Below are positions 51,396 to 61,068 of a DNA stretch of 64,000 bases, piece after piece. A model generated the notes under the pieces. The model saw only the letters and a program-made list of their open reading frames with translations. It ran no database searches and was not told the origin of the DNA. The stretch comes from Thiobius zoothamnicola (GTDB taxonomy: Bacteria; Pseudomonadota; Gammaproteobacteria; Chromatiales; Chromatiaceae), in contig OY782758.1 of assembly GCA_963678215.1 (NCBI GenBank), positions 1,116,001-1,180,000 on the forward strand. Direction: 5' to 3'. The position numbers were made by a program, and so were the translations under genes. The stretch's first letter is position 1. Every line of letters begins with the position of its first letter.

Positions 51396-51536
51396 CTAAC
51401 GCAACAACTCTTGGGTGACGAACAAATAACCTAAAGCAGAGGAGAGAACAACAACAAGGATGCCTTGCAGCACAATACATGCGCCAGGGATGTCACTACA
51501 TACGCGGCCAAAAGTACAACTTAGAAACGCTTTCAT
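51396..51536 (-). CDS. 46-residue single-helix membrane protein
   Basis: ATG 51536 with an AGAGGA ribosome site opens MKAFLSCTFGRVCSDIPGAC, followed by a hydrophobic segment IVLQGILVVVLSSALGYLFV and the tail TQELLR. The longer open frame to 51623 lacks a ribosome site. The cysteines at residues 7, 13 and 20 are notable. One membrane helix is predicted. I know no family. It sits alone, upstream of the btuB riboswitch region on the same strand. Confidence 0.5.
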   Translation of the reverse strand: MKAFLSCTFGRVCSDIPGACIVLQGILVVVLSSALGYLFVTQELLR

Positions 51537-52066
51537 TACGATCCTCTCTATTTCCAAGGGAAGATTCCAGATCGAATCTTGCAAATCATTAATCCATAAA
51601 TGATCGGGAGGAGATGCTGTCATATATCCGTCATCAAAACAATAGAGGTACGGACGCCAGCCTCATTGTTTTTATTGATGTCAGCATATCCCGATATAAT
51701 CAGGGATTGGCGATGTAATACGCCTGCATCCAACCTGAATTGTCAACATGGCATGGCGCCTGATGATCGCTCAACTGGAGTGCTTCGCCTCCTGAGGAAC
51801 CTCAATGGCTTTGCGCACACAGCAGGCAACGCGGCATGAAGACTAAACCTTGTTCATCAACCATTGGTATAGAAATTCAAGACTCACCAACGGGTTTTTC
51901 AACCAATGAGTCCGATCATGCCAATGCCCAAAACGCTATAATCGCGCAGCAAATGAACAATCGACTGAATCCACCTCTTCACCCAAGTTAAATGGCCTTA
52001 AGTGAAACACAAGTCCTCAAAATCCAGCGTACGGCCAGAGAGTAATCTGGCTGACCCACTAAACTG
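51537..52066. other. Intergenic region upstream of rimO
   Basis: About 530 bases. Two TATAAT boxes occur on the plus strand: TTATTG-N17-TATAAT at 51672-51700 and a lone TATAAT at 51937-51942. They are candidate promoters for rimO. No gene or repeat is convincing here. Confidence 0.5.
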
Positions 52067-53389
52067 ATGCAATCCCCAATCTCTCGAAAAATTGGCTTCG
52101 TCAGCCTCGGATGCCCAAAAAATCTGGTCGATTCCGAACGGATCCTGACCCAACTCCGCGCCGAAGGCTACGCCTTCTCTTCTGATTATGCGCAAGCTGA
52201 CTTAATCATTATTAACACCTGTGGCTTTATCGAAGACGCCGTCAACGAGTCATTGGACGCCATTGGCGAAGCACTCGAAATCAACGGACGCGTCATTGTC
52301 ACCGGCTGTCTGGGCAAACGGGCGGAAATCATCCGCGCCGCTTACCCTGAAGTATTGGTGATCATCGGCCCACATGATTACGAAAGCGTGATGGCCGCCG
52401 TGCGTCAACATTTGCCAATGCCTCATAACCCGTTTATCGATTTGCTACCTTCCCAAGGTATTAAACTGACTCCCAAGCATTATGCTTATCTGAAAATCGC
52501 TGAAGGCTGTAATCACCATTGCAGCTTCTGCATTATTCCAAGCCTGCGCGGTCGTTTGGACAGCCGCCCGCTGGGCGACATCATGTCCGAAGCAACCCGT
52601 CTGGTTGAATCCGGCGTGCGCGAACTATTGATCGTCTCGCAAGACACCAGCGCTTATGGCACTGATCTGAAATACCGCACAGACATCGTCAACGGCAAAC
52701 CCATACAAACGCGGCTGAAAAATCTGGCTCAGGCATTAGGCCAACTGCCTGCCTGGACCCGACTCCACTATGTCTACCCGTATCCACAGGTGGACGATTT
52801 GATCCCACTCATGGCAGAAGGCTTGATACTCCCCTATCTGGACATGCCGCTACAACATGGCAGTCCCACTATACTCAAAGCCATGAAACGCCCCGCAGCG
52901 ACGGAAAAAATATTAGACCGCATCAAACACTGGCGTACGGTTTGCCCGGAACTGACCTTGCGTTCAACCTTTATCGTCGGCTTTCCCGGCGAAACAGAAG
53001 CGGATTTCGACCAATTGTTGGAATTCATCCAGACAGCCCAATTAGACCGCGTCGGCTGTTTCGCCTATTCACCTGTTGAAGGCGCAACAGCCAACACCCT
53101 GCCTAACCCTGTGCCAGAACCCGTCAAACAGGACCGTCTACAACGTTTTATGGAGATTCAGGCGCAAATCAGCCGCGACAAACTGGCAGCCCAAGTTGGC
53201 CGGGAGATGACTGTGCTGATTGATGCCGTGGAAAAAGAAGCGATTTACGCACGCGGACCAGGTGACGCGCCTGAAGTCGATGGACAAATTGTGATTGAAG
53301 GCGAATGGGACGACATTGAAGCTGGCGATTTCATGCAAGTTCAGATAACCAGCTATGACGAACACGATTTATATGCAACCCCTATTTAA
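52067..53389 (+). CDS. rimO: Ribosomal protein S12 methylthiotransferase RimO
   Basis: A 440-residue radical-SAM enzyme that methylthiolates an aspartate of ribosomal protein S12. The N-terminal UPF0004 domain carries cysteines for the auxiliary cluster (LGCPKNLVDSE, NTCGFI, TGCLGKR). The radical-SAM CxxxCxxC is Cys148, Cys152 and Cys155 in EGCNHHCSFCIIPSLRGR. A C-terminal TRAM domain (MTVLIDAVEKEAIYARGPGD...) follows. Starts at ATG 52067. The YqhA-type gene follows 20 bases later. Confidence 0.96.
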   Translation: MQSPISRKIGFVSLGCPKNLVDSERILTQLRAEGYAFSSDYAQADLIIINTCGFIEDAVNESLDAIGEALEINGRVIVTGCLGKRAEIIRAAYPEVLVIIGPHDYESVMAAVRQHLPMPHNPFIDLLPSQGIKLTPKHYAYLKIAEGCNHHCSFCIIPSLRGRLDSRPLGDIMSEATRLVESGVRELLIVSQDTSAYGTDLKYRTDIVNGKPIQTRLKNLAQALGQLPAWTRLHYVYPYPQVDDLIPLMAEGLILPYLDMPLQHGSPTILKAMKRPAATEKILDRIKHWRTVCPELTLRSTFIVGFPGETEADFDQLLEFIQTAQLDRVGCFAYSPVEGATANTLPNPVPEPVKQDRLQRFMEIQAQISRDKLAAQVGREMTVLIDAVEKEAIYARGPGDAPEVDGQIVIEGEWDDIEAGDFMQVQITSYDEHDLYATPI

Positions 53390-53409
53390 CTCAGATATCG
53401 AAAGACACA

Positions 53410-53922
53410 ATGGAAAAATTCGAAGCTTTTTTTGAAAATTTGTTATTCAAAGCACGTTGGCTGCTTGCACCCTTCTTTTTCGGTTTGGTCATCGCCATTG
53501 TGGCGCTGTTATTCAAGTTTGGCAAAGAACTGGTCAACCTGATATCCGGCTTACTCTACGGCTCATCCACTGACTCCATACTTAGCATACTCACTCTGGT
53601 AGACACGGCTTTGCTCGCCAGCCTGCTGCTGATCATCATCTTCAGCGGATACGAAAACTTCGTCTCCAAATTCGCCCCGGAAGACCACGAAGACCGACCA
53701 GCCTGGATGGGTAAAGTTGGCTTTGCAGACCTGAAACTCAAATTGATCGGCGCTATCGTGGCGATCTCCAGCGTTGAATTACTCAAAGCCTTTCTGAACA
53801 GCGCCGCGCTCACCAACGAAGAACTGGCCTGGAAAGTCGGCATCCATATTACCTTTGTCACCTCCGCCATCCTCTTCGCCTTAACCGATTACATATCCAG
53901 CAAAAGCAAAGGCGGACATTAA
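53410..53922 (+). CDS. YqhA/UPF0114-family membrane protein
   Basis: A 170-residue inner-membrane protein with about four helices. The sequence MEKFEAFFENLLFKARWLLAPFFFGLVIAI and AWMGKVGFADLKLKLIGAIVAISSVELLKAFL matches the UPF0114 family. Function is unknown. It follows rimO by 20 bases and is likely co-transcribed with it. Confidence 0.88.
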   Translation: MEKFEAFFENLLFKARWLLAPFFFGLVIAIVALLFKFGKELVNLISGLLYGSSTDSILSILTLVDTALLASLLLIIIFSGYENFVSKFAPEDHEDRPAWMGKVGFADLKLKLIGAIVAISSVELLKAFLNSAALTNEELAWKVGIHITFVTSAILFALTDYISSKSKGGH

Positions 53923-53976
53923 ACGCCGAAAGACCAACCAGCTAAAAGCAGCCAGATAACGCCATTAAGCATGCGC

Positions 53977-55842
53977 TCAGGCGATAAGCCGCTCCTCACC
54001 CCGCTGACAGGCGATATTCACCGCAAACGCCACTTCAGTTTGCTCAGGGAATTGTTGGGCCACAATCCATACCTGGCTAACCTCTTCACCCAAATTGGCC
54101 AAGGCGACTAATGCCTTGCGAGTGCGCTCTTCATCAAAAAAGGCAAAAGGTTCATCCAAAAAGGTGAATTGGCGGCCTTTTATGGTGCGGCCCAAAAGTT
54201 TTTGCGACAACGCCAGACGCAGAGCCAACATGATTTGCCGTTGGGTGCCGCTGGACACCTCCTCCAAATCCATAAAGTCCCGTTTATCGCTGGAGAAGAC
54301 GCGTACGCTTAAATCATGGTCAATTTGCAAATGTTCATAACGCCCATCAGTGAAGAGTGGCAAAGTACGTGCAACCAGATTTTTAATATCGCGGTTGAAT
54401 GCATTGGATAAATGCTGGATAGCACCATGCAATAATGCCAACGAAGTATCCAGTAATGCGATTTTCGCTTGTAACGCGTCAAATTCAGTCTGATGTTGGT
54501 CCAGCACAGACTGGAATTCCGCCTGCTGATCCAATAAGCAACGCTCGTCGTCCAAATCATGTTGCAGATATTCAGCTTCAGCCTTCAGTAAGGCCAAAAT
54601 ATAGCTTAGCCAAACAACCTCCGGCTCCGTATAAGCCATCACCTGCTGCTCAGTCGCTTCACCGATGGCGACTGGATGTTTCAGAGCATGGAAATCTTGC
54701 TCATCCGGGCGCGGTGGCGTCTCATTCCGCATCGAATCCTCTGATGAGGCGACGCTATCATGCTTGTCCCCGGCATCATATTCCGCAATCTCAACATCCA
54801 TATGACGCGCATTCACCAAATGATCCATCAAATTCGCGGATTCCTGGTTGAGATGACGGATGCGATGACTGGCCCAGCGGATCCGCCAGAAAAACAACAT
54901 CAATAAAACCAGACCAGCCCCGGCAGCATAAAAGAAGGCATCGTCCGGCACCTCACGCCATATTGGGATTTGCCCGTTCAAATAAGCTTCAAGTGATTCA
55001 GTGAAGGGAAACTGTTTTCCCTGAGTCAGCAATAACCCAAACGCGCCTGAAACCAGCGCAATCAGCGCCGACATAAAACCCATAAAACGAGCGATTAACC
55101 GGCTGGTGCGTAATTTACCAATCTGGCGTTTGTTCTGGGCATAGGTATAAGCGCCTTTTTGTATCTGCCCAATCAGATCCGTTAATTGTTGTTGCTGATG
55201 ATGATTCTCCGCTTGCTCCTGCTCAAGCGAGGCGAAATAACCCGGCTTGACGCCAAGATCTTCAATATCCTTTTGTACAGCAGCCAATTCGCCTTGGCAC
55301 TGCGCCAGTTGCGCTTGATGCCCGGCTTGCGCTTGATGGACATCATCCACCACCTGTTCCAACGGCTCAATACCGGCCATAATTTTGACGGCTTGGCTGT
55401 GCGGATGTGGCGTGGTGATTTCACGTTGCGCCAAATAAAAAGACTCAGCGAACTGCTCATAATCGTAACCCAGTATCTTGATCAGCATGGCGTTGACATC
55501 CACCAAGCCACGGGCTATCGGCTCCTCGTCACCTGCTTTGATCAATTTGGCGCTTTGATTACCCTCCCGATCCAAAAAACGGGAGACTTGATAAGTGACC
55601 TCTTCAAGCTTAAACATCAACTCCACCTCACAATGATTCTCTCCCCAATGTAAAACTTTTTGAATGTTTTGCGTGGTGATGGAAAAAGTGCGGCCAAACA
55701 AAGCAAAACAAATGGCTTCACCAATACTGCTTTTACCGGACTCATTTTGCCCACTGATCGCAATCAAGCCAGTTTCTGGTGCCGTGAGATCCAAGTATGA
55801 ATATTTCAATAAGTTATAAGCTCTAATGCGGGTGATGATCAT
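53977..55842 (-). CDS. YhaN/Rad50-like AAA ATPase with membrane segment
   Basis: A 621-residue ABC/SMC-type ATPase. Walker A is GQNESGKSS near residue 31 (in GLIAISGQNESGKSSIGEAI), the signature is VSSGTQRQIMLALRLALS, and Walker B is FTFLDEPFAFFDEERT. Between them are coiled-coil parts and two hydrophobic segments (FMGFMSALIALVSGAFGLLL and FFYAAGAGLVLLMLFFW). That puts the loop end of the coiled coil in the membrane instead of carrying a zinc hook. This arrangement is known in YhaN. The usual partner nuclease (SbcD/YhaO-like phosphoesterase) is absent. It could act in DNA end handling tied to the membrane. Confidence 0.85.
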   Translation of the reverse strand: MIITRIRAYNLLKYSYLDLTAPETGLIAISGQNESGKSSIGEAICFALFGRTFSITTQNIQKVLHWGENHCEVELMFKLEEVTYQVSRFLDREGNQSAKLIKAGDEEPIARGLVDVNAMLIKILGYDYEQFAESFYLAQREITTPHPHSQAVKIMAGIEPLEQVVDDVHQAQAGHQAQLAQCQGELAAVQKDIEDLGVKPGYFASLEQEQAENHHQQQQLTDLIGQIQKGAYTYAQNKRQIGKLRTSRLIARFMGFMSALIALVSGAFGLLLTQGKQFPFTESLEAYLNGQIPIWREVPDDAFFYAAGAGLVLLMLFFWRIRWASHRIRHLNQESANLMDHLVNARHMDVEIAEYDAGDKHDSVASSEDSMRNETPPRPDEQDFHALKHPVAIGEATEQQVMAYTEPEVVWLSYILALLKAEAEYLQHDLDDERCLLDQQAEFQSVLDQHQTEFDALQAKIALLDTSLALLHGAIQHLSNAFNRDIKNLVARTLPLFTDGRYEHLQIDHDLSVRVFSSDKRDFMDLEEVSSGTQRQIMLALRLALSQKLLGRTIKGRQFTFLDEPFAFFDEERTRKALVALANLGEEVSQVWIVAQQFPEQTEVAFAVNIACQRGEERLIA

Positions 55843-55939
55843 CGGACAATCTTTAGCTGGATTGGGAAAGAACTTTCGATTCGCGCCATCAGTGAAGGTC
55901 CAGACTTTCCATGTTACAGCGCGAGGATTTGATAAGAGA

Positions 55940-56128
55940 TCAAGGATCCTGGTGAGGCGGCAATTGCTTCAACTTATCAACCACCCACTGCATGGCCGCC
56001 TGATAATGCGGCTGATCAAAATGCTTATCGCTATTCCGACGACGTTCAAACTCAGCTTCACAGTAAGCGGTAAATTCGTTTAAATAGCTCTTATCACCTT
56101 CAGATACCGTATGCTTTTGCATAGACAT
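55940..56128 (-). CDS. Small charged hypothetical protein, 62 residues
   Basis: MSMQKHTVSEGDKSYLNEFTA... a soluble helical protein with EFERRRNSDKHFDQPHYQAAMQW and the ending LPPHQDP. ATG 56128 has a GGGGT-type site. It lies 97 bases upstream of the ATPase gene on the same strand and may be transcribed with it. No known domain. Confidence 0.6.
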   Translation of the reverse strand: MSMQKHTVSEGDKSYLNEFTAYCEAEFERRRNSDKHFDQPHYQAAMQWVVDKLKQLPPHQDP

Positions 56129-56179
56129 GCTTTACCCCACGATGCTGGAACCAACCCAAGTATAAGGTATAAATGATTC

Positions 56180-56569
56180 ATGCTATATGGAAAACGCGCA
56201 ATGCTATTGAACCGATGCCAATATCCATGGCATTTCACTGCGATGTTACTAGCAGTCTTATCCTATGGTTGCGCCACACAAGAAAATTATGTGGTCGGAG
56301 AAAGTAGCCAGAAACTACCAGTCGGCTTCGCCTATGCCTATACGCCACCACGTTTAGTCCCAGAAAATGTACGTTGGAGCGGAGGCCAATCGACCCAACA
56401 TGTCGCATGGGACAGCACCAAAAACTTTGGCCCAGTACCCAATTACTTACAACAAAGAGGCGATCAGATTTGTCAATCAGTCGGTGCCAGCAAAGCTATC
56501 GGCTACCACCCACTCGCAGAGGACTTACAAGGTAAGCCAATCAAAGGCGGTGGTTTCTATTGTGGATAA
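56180..56569 (+). CDS. Small hypothetical lipoprotein
   Basis: A 129-residue protein with a lipoprotein signal whose lipobox is LSYGC (about residue 31). The initial ATG at 56180 gives a long N-region, and ATG 56201 or later could be used. The mature part contains PVGFAYAYTPPRLVPENVRW and ends QGKPIKGGGFYCG with a second cysteine. It has no recognised family. It stands alone. Confidence 0.6.
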   Translation: MLYGKRAMLLNRCQYPWHFTAMLLAVLSYGCATQENYVVGESSQKLPVGFAYAYTPPRLVPENVRWSGGQSTQHVAWDSTKNFGPVPNYLQQRGDQICQSVGASKAIGYHPLAEDLQGKPIKGGGFYCG

Positions 56570-56734
56570 AATAGATCGGCTACACCAAACATAACCCAAT
56601 GCATTGAATGATGATGCAAATACCGCCAAACCGATGACAAATCAAACCAATCCGGCGGAAACCCATTACGGAGACGACTTGCCGCCTCAGAATCCAGCGC
56701 AACTATACAACCGGCCTTTTCGTTAAATATACGA

Positions 56735-57922
56735 CTACAAGGTTATCGCAGCAGCGCCAATAAGTTTGGGCTGTTTCGCATACTCAGGCAACTGAGTATT
56801 AAAGCTTCTGATGTTCCCAGGCAACAAGAGACTATAATAAGCTTTCGCCTCAATACGCGATATACCCTCTTTAGGCAATAAATATTCGATATCTCTCACC
56901 TCATGTGGCTTCAGACGAGAATCACCCAACACCTTGGTTGCCTTTGGAGGCGGCGCATTTTTGTTTTGATCGTCGCCTAACCTATACCAAAGTACAGATT
57001 GCTTATCCTCCTTGAGAGGATGGCCTTTAGCATTCCGCCAAACAACCTCTCCAGCATCATTGAATGCCATCACTTTAATGTAGATGTTTCTAAAAGGTGC
57101 GCCAGTCGGCAAATTGTGCGGTAATTTATTTCGCAAAGTCAGGGTTAGCCTATTCGCGGTTTTTATCTCTTCATTCTTCATCGTCATCAACAGCCCTCTA
57201 CTGACCATTTTCGCGATGTGGCCGCCCATGAAGCTATGATCAACCACGCCATTGGTCACGGGCATATGACATAACTGACAATCCGTACTGCCGGGAGCGG
57301 AAGCTATTTCATCCCCCGTTTGACAAAGTGGCACTTTGTTCAAATTATTCCGCCGCTCATGGCATCCCATACAAACCGCATTAGTTTTTAGAACCGTGGA
57401 ATTTCCAGCCATTTTCAACAGTACCTTCTGGCCAGCACTCTCAATCTCTGGATGAAAATTTCTATCAGAAGACGCCTGTATCGCATTGTCAGAAAACGCG
57501 TAAGCGTCAACCCCAAGTCGCAAACCACCTTTTTCACTCTTTACCCCTTTAAAGGCAGTCATACTGTGACAAGTGGTGCAACCAACGCCATCCAGATAAG
57601 CAGGCAATGCATCCATTTTCGTTTTGCCATCTCTCGCCGCAGTAGGCACGTGACACTTAAGGCAAACCGGATATTTACCCTGCTTCTTCAGACCTTCTTT
57701 AAGGGGATCACCCATAACCTTCTGATAAAAAGCGCCATGAATCGGGTCACTCAATGCCGTGCTATTAGCATGCATGGAATGTTTCCATTGATCATAGATT
57801 TGTTGATGGCATCCTGAACAATCTTTTGCCGCCACATGCCTCAGCTTTTTTTCCTCAGCCTGAATAGGTGAAGCCAGTAGGAACATCATTGCCCATACCA
57901 CAAAATGCGTTAACACGCTCAT
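56735..57922 (-). CDS. Pentahaem c-type cytochrome
   Basis: A 395-residue periplasmic cytochrome. Start ATG 57922 with GAGGAG eight bases upstream gives the signal peptide MSVLTHFVVWAMMFLLASPIQA; the frame open to 58060 lacks such support. Five CxxCH haem sites are visible: CSGCH, CLKCH, CTTCH, CMGCH and CQLCH. The N-terminal half resembles the cytochrome c554 family. The C-terminal ~150 residues (from GGHIAKMVSRGLL) are a haem-free beta-type domain. It could carry electrons in sulfur, nitrogen or metal redox chains. No partner reductase gene lies adjacent, so the electron path is unknown. Confidence 0.88.
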   Translation of the reverse strand: MSVLTHFVVWAMMFLLASPIQAEEKKLRHVAAKDCSGCHQQIYDQWKHSMHANSTALSDPIHGAFYQKVMGDPLKEGLKKQGKYPVCLKCHVPTAARDGKTKMDALPAYLDGVGCTTCHSMTAFKGVKSEKGGLRLGVDAYAFSDNAIQASSDRNFHPEIESAGQKVLLKMAGNSTVLKTNAVCMGCHERRNNLNKVPLCQTGDEIASAPGSTDCQLCHMPVTNGVVDHSFMGGHIAKMVSRGLLMTMKNEEIKTANRLTLTLRNKLPHNLPTGAPFRNIYIKVMAFNDAGEVVWRNAKGHPLKEDKQSVLWYRLGDDQNKNAPPPKATKVLGDSRLKPHEVRDIEYLLPKEGISRIEAKAYYSLLLPGNIRSFNTQLPEYAKQPKLIGAAAITL

Positions 57923-58063
57923 CTCAACTCTCCTCAAGAGACAGCCTTTCAAGCTGTTTATCATTCTCTCATCCAACCGTGCAATGAAAGGGCAATTCCT
58001 GAGCCACCCCTTTGACTTAGACAGATAGATATTTTTACACAACGTTAATTTTAACGGCATTCC

Positions 58064-59875
58064 CTACCCACTCATAAAGTAAGCGGACTGGCTACTGAGA
58101 TCCACCGAATCCAGTTTGAGGGATATTGCTGCATCCAACGCCATACCACTGCGCAAGCGGATTTTGGTTTCCAACGCCAGTTCAGGAATGATCACGGCGG
58201 CCTTACGTTCTTCCAGTGCAACAATAATGGCTTCGCCGCGCCAGCGAGGATTCTGTTGCAGATAAACCAGCTTCCAGTGCATGTTGGATTGGCGTTCAGC
58301 CCGACGGATACGGCCAGTCTGCATATCCAGTGAAGCGATCCGTTCAGCCATGGCGTCCTGCAGCAATGGCGTTTCGCCAGTTAAGTGCGCGCGCAGTTGC
58401 TGATGCACAAGCAAATCCGCATAGCGCCTTAATGGGCTGGTGGCACGCGCATAGCAAGGCAGACCCAGGCCGAAATGCGGTGCCGCGAGCAATCCGGTGT
58501 TGCTTGGCTTGAACAGGCGACGGTAAGCATACATGCCCGATAAGGTCTGAGGGTGTTGGATCTGTTCAGGCTCCGGCTGGGTGGCATGAGGAATCGCCAA
58601 CTCATGTTCCGCTGCATACAAGGCCACCGCCTCGCCAGCCATTAACATGGCGTTAGTGACCATATCCCGACTCAGATTTTTCGGTAACGGACGTATTTTG
58701 ACTCGCTGGTCATACACCTTGACCGAGACTTCCGGCAAATCAATCTGCGCCGCATTGCGCGCCAGACGCCGCGCGCGATAACTGTCGGTGATGCGGGCGA
58801 TGGCGGCGAAGTGCGGCTCCTCTATACTGTCGTTGACTTTTTTGTAAGTAGTGCGCTGCACTTGCACTGTGGTGAGCGCAATCTGAATATCTTTGACTTG
58901 CTCACCATCAAAACGGCAGCCAATGGATAAAGCAGGCGATTGTTTGACCAAACCCATACCCAGTTGACGGGTCACTGAGTCCGGCAGCATCGGATAGACC
59001 CGCTCAGGCAAATAAAGATTACTGCCACGCGCGCGCGCCGCACCATCAAGCGCCGAGTCTGGCGTAATGAGCGCCGACACATCCGCGATATGCACCCAAA
59101 GATAATCACCATCCAGACTGATGGCGTCATCCGGATCCTGATTGCCTTCATCATCAATTGCCCAGGCTGGCAGATGAGTCAAGTCAAGCCGCTCATCAAC
59201 TGGCATGGGCGGCGTCGGTAGTTCAACCGGCTGCATATCGACCCCGGCGCGGCGTGGCCATGGATTGTCAAAGGCTGTCCAGTAACCACACCGGAGTAAG
59301 AATTGATGCGCGGCTTCCGGCGTCGCATCCACATTGAATGCGTTCAGAATGCGGCTATGTGCCGCGGTATCCAGCGCGACCCGCTCGACTTCCGCCAACC
59401 GTTTGCGATCATCTTTATCCAACGAACCATCGCGCACATGTTGCAGAAATATCTCCCAGGCCTCGGCTTCACGCACTTTGCGCGCCCGTTCCTCGCGTTC
59501 TGCGGCGACTTGCTCGGGTGAATTGACTTGAATCTGCTCTATCCCGCCCGTGAAATAAAGGCCGTCATGCAACACACACCAGGCCATCCAGGCCGTTTCC
59601 GGCGAATAGTCGCCATAAGCAATTTCCGCCAGTTCAGCCAGATACGTTTGTTCGCCCTGAAGCAATTCCCAGGCTTCCTGCGGATCATCCGGTGTTTCAC
59701 TGAGTTGATTAAGGGATTGCAGTGGACCGACATGGAGCAGCAGCACATCTTTGTCGCGCACCTTTTTTTCTTTCCCGTTCGGTAATTGAATGGTGATTTT
59801 TTCACCAGTCTGAGTAACTAAGGCAGGATGATTTTTATACAACACCAGACTGGCGGTGCGGATAGCAGATGACAC
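58064..59875 (-). CDS. RNase II/RNB-family exoribonuclease
   Basis: A 603-residue RNB-domain protein. GTG 59875 is chosen as start because GAGGTA lies six bases upstream; the frame reaches 59899. The RNB active site is AWAIDDEGNQDPDDAISLDGDYLWVHIADV, with the acidic Mg ligands. Also conserved are ARGSNLYLPERVYPMLP and YARATSPLRRYADLLVHQQL. The N-terminal region is not a typical cold-shock domain pair, and a C-terminal S1-like part (WRGEAIIVALEERKAAVIIPEL) is short. This resembles shortened RNB proteins of proteobacteria rather than E. coli Rnb or Rnr. It degrades RNA 3' to 5'. Confidence 0.88.
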   Translation of the reverse strand: MSSAIRTASLVLYKNHPALVTQTGEKITIQLPNGKEKKVRDKDVLLLHVGPLQSLNQLSETPDDPQEAWELLQGEQTYLAELAEIAYGDYSPETAWMAWCVLHDGLYFTGGIEQIQVNSPEQVAAEREERARKVREAEAWEIFLQHVRDGSLDKDDRKRLAEVERVALDTAAHSRILNAFNVDATPEAAHQFLLRCGYWTAFDNPWPRRAGVDMQPVELPTPPMPVDERLDLTHLPAWAIDDEGNQDPDDAISLDGDYLWVHIADVSALITPDSALDGAARARGSNLYLPERVYPMLPDSVTRQLGMGLVKQSPALSIGCRFDGEQVKDIQIALTTVQVQRTTYKKVNDSIEEPHFAAIARITDSYRARRLARNAAQIDLPEVSVKVYDQRVKIRPLPKNLSRDMVTNAMLMAGEAVALYAAEHELAIPHATQPEPEQIQHPQTLSGMYAYRRLFKPSNTGLLAAPHFGLGLPCYARATSPLRRYADLLVHQQLRAHLTGETPLLQDAMAERIASLDMQTGRIRRAERQSNMHWKLVYLQQNPRWRGEAIIVALEERKAAVIIPELALETKIRLRSGMALDAAISLKLDSVDLSSQSAYFMSG

Positions 59876-60055
59876 GCAAGATACCTCAATAATCAGCACA
59901 GACGAAAAACATGAATTTTATCAATCTGTTCAGTAATGACCCGACTTCGTTATGATAAACATAACGTTCTGACAGGTGATCAGCCGCATTGAACAATCAC
60001 CCCATCAGACTCATTCCAATTGTTTGTTAGCTCGTATCTTACAGGAATAACCCAC

Positions 60056-61036
60056 ATGCAAAGTTGGCAGGATTTTCTCGCGACCCAAACCTTAAACCCG
60101 GTGCTGGATGCGGATTGCGCTTTGTGCGACTTGTCACATCTTGGCCTGATCCGCGTCACTGGCGAAGATAAGTCCGATTTCATACAAGGGCAATTGACCA
60201 ATGACATCACCCAAGTGAACGATGACATCAGCCAACTAAGCAGCTACTGTGACCCGAAAGGCCGCATGCTGGCCAGTTTCCGCATTTTTCAGCATCAAGA
60301 GGCGCTTTTTATGCTGATGCCACGCGAACAGGTTGAACCCATCTTACGACGTTTGAAAATGTTCGTATTACGCGCCAAAGTGACGCTGGAAGATGTCAGC
60401 GAGCAACTTGCGGTAATTGAACTGGCTGGCGACTGCGCAGCATCCTGCGTTTCTCATCCACCTGATGCCGTCAATGCCGTTACCCACCAGGCGGCATTGA
60501 CGGTCATACGCGCGCCAGGCGACCGGTCGCGTTTGCAAATTCTGGGGGATGTTGAATCGGTTCAAGCCGTCTGGCGGCAAGCGGCACAACAAGGGGCTGT
60601 TCCGATCAGTTCGAAAGGCTGGCGTTTGCTGGATATCCGGGCCGGCCTGCCCCAGATTTATTCAGCCACCACAGGTGCTTTCGTGCCGCAAATGGCGAAT
60701 ATGCAATTGGTTGACGGAATCAACTTCAAGAAAGGCTGCTACACCGGCCAGGAAGTGGTGGCGCGTATGCAGTATCTGGGCAAACTCAAGCGGCGTATGT
60801 ATCGGTTGCATATCAACGCTGATCCAATGCCTCAAATCGGCGAGGATCTTTACCCCAAAACGGCTGAGTCCACCCAAAGCACGGGGAAAATCGTGGATAT
60901 TGCGCCAACCGCCAAGGGCGGCTACGAAGCATTGGCAATTGGCAGAATTGATGATATGGAGGCGGACAACATCAGGCTGGGCACGGCTGAACAAGCCACA
61001 ATCCAGCGCTTATCCTTGCCTTATGCTTATGCATAA
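60056..61036 (+). CDS. ygfZ: Folate-binding protein YgfZ
   Basis: A 326-residue tetrahydrofolate-binding protein that supports iron-sulfur enzyme maturation. Start at ATG 60056 (MQSWQDFLATQTLNPVLDAD) behind AGGA; the frame extends to 60020. The diagnostic motif is KGCYTGQEVVARMQYLGKLKRR, whose cysteine is needed for function in E. coli. The fold relates to glycine cleavage T-protein. It is convergent with guaA (33 bases). Confidence 0.94.
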   Translation: MQSWQDFLATQTLNPVLDADCALCDLSHLGLIRVTGEDKSDFIQGQLTNDITQVNDDISQLSSYCDPKGRMLASFRIFQHQEALFMLMPREQVEPILRRLKMFVLRAKVTLEDVSEQLAVIELAGDCAASCVSHPPDAVNAVTHQAALTVIRAPGDRSRLQILGDVESVQAVWRQAAQQGAVPISSKGWRLLDIRAGLPQIYSATTGAFVPQMANMQLVDGINFKKGCYTGQEVVARMQYLGKLKRRMYRLHINADPMPQIGEDLYPKTAESTQSTGKIVDIAPTAKGGYEALAIGRIDDMEADNIRLGTAEQATIQRLSLPYAYA

Positions 61037-61068
61037 AATGACGCTTACGGAAAGGCGCTATTCATCCA

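Noticed and set aside
51600..51839. 79-codon plus-strand frame before rimO
   Set aside because: Composition is not convincing and its length is consistent with chance; a GGGAGGAG motif nearby lies inside the frame rather than before its start.
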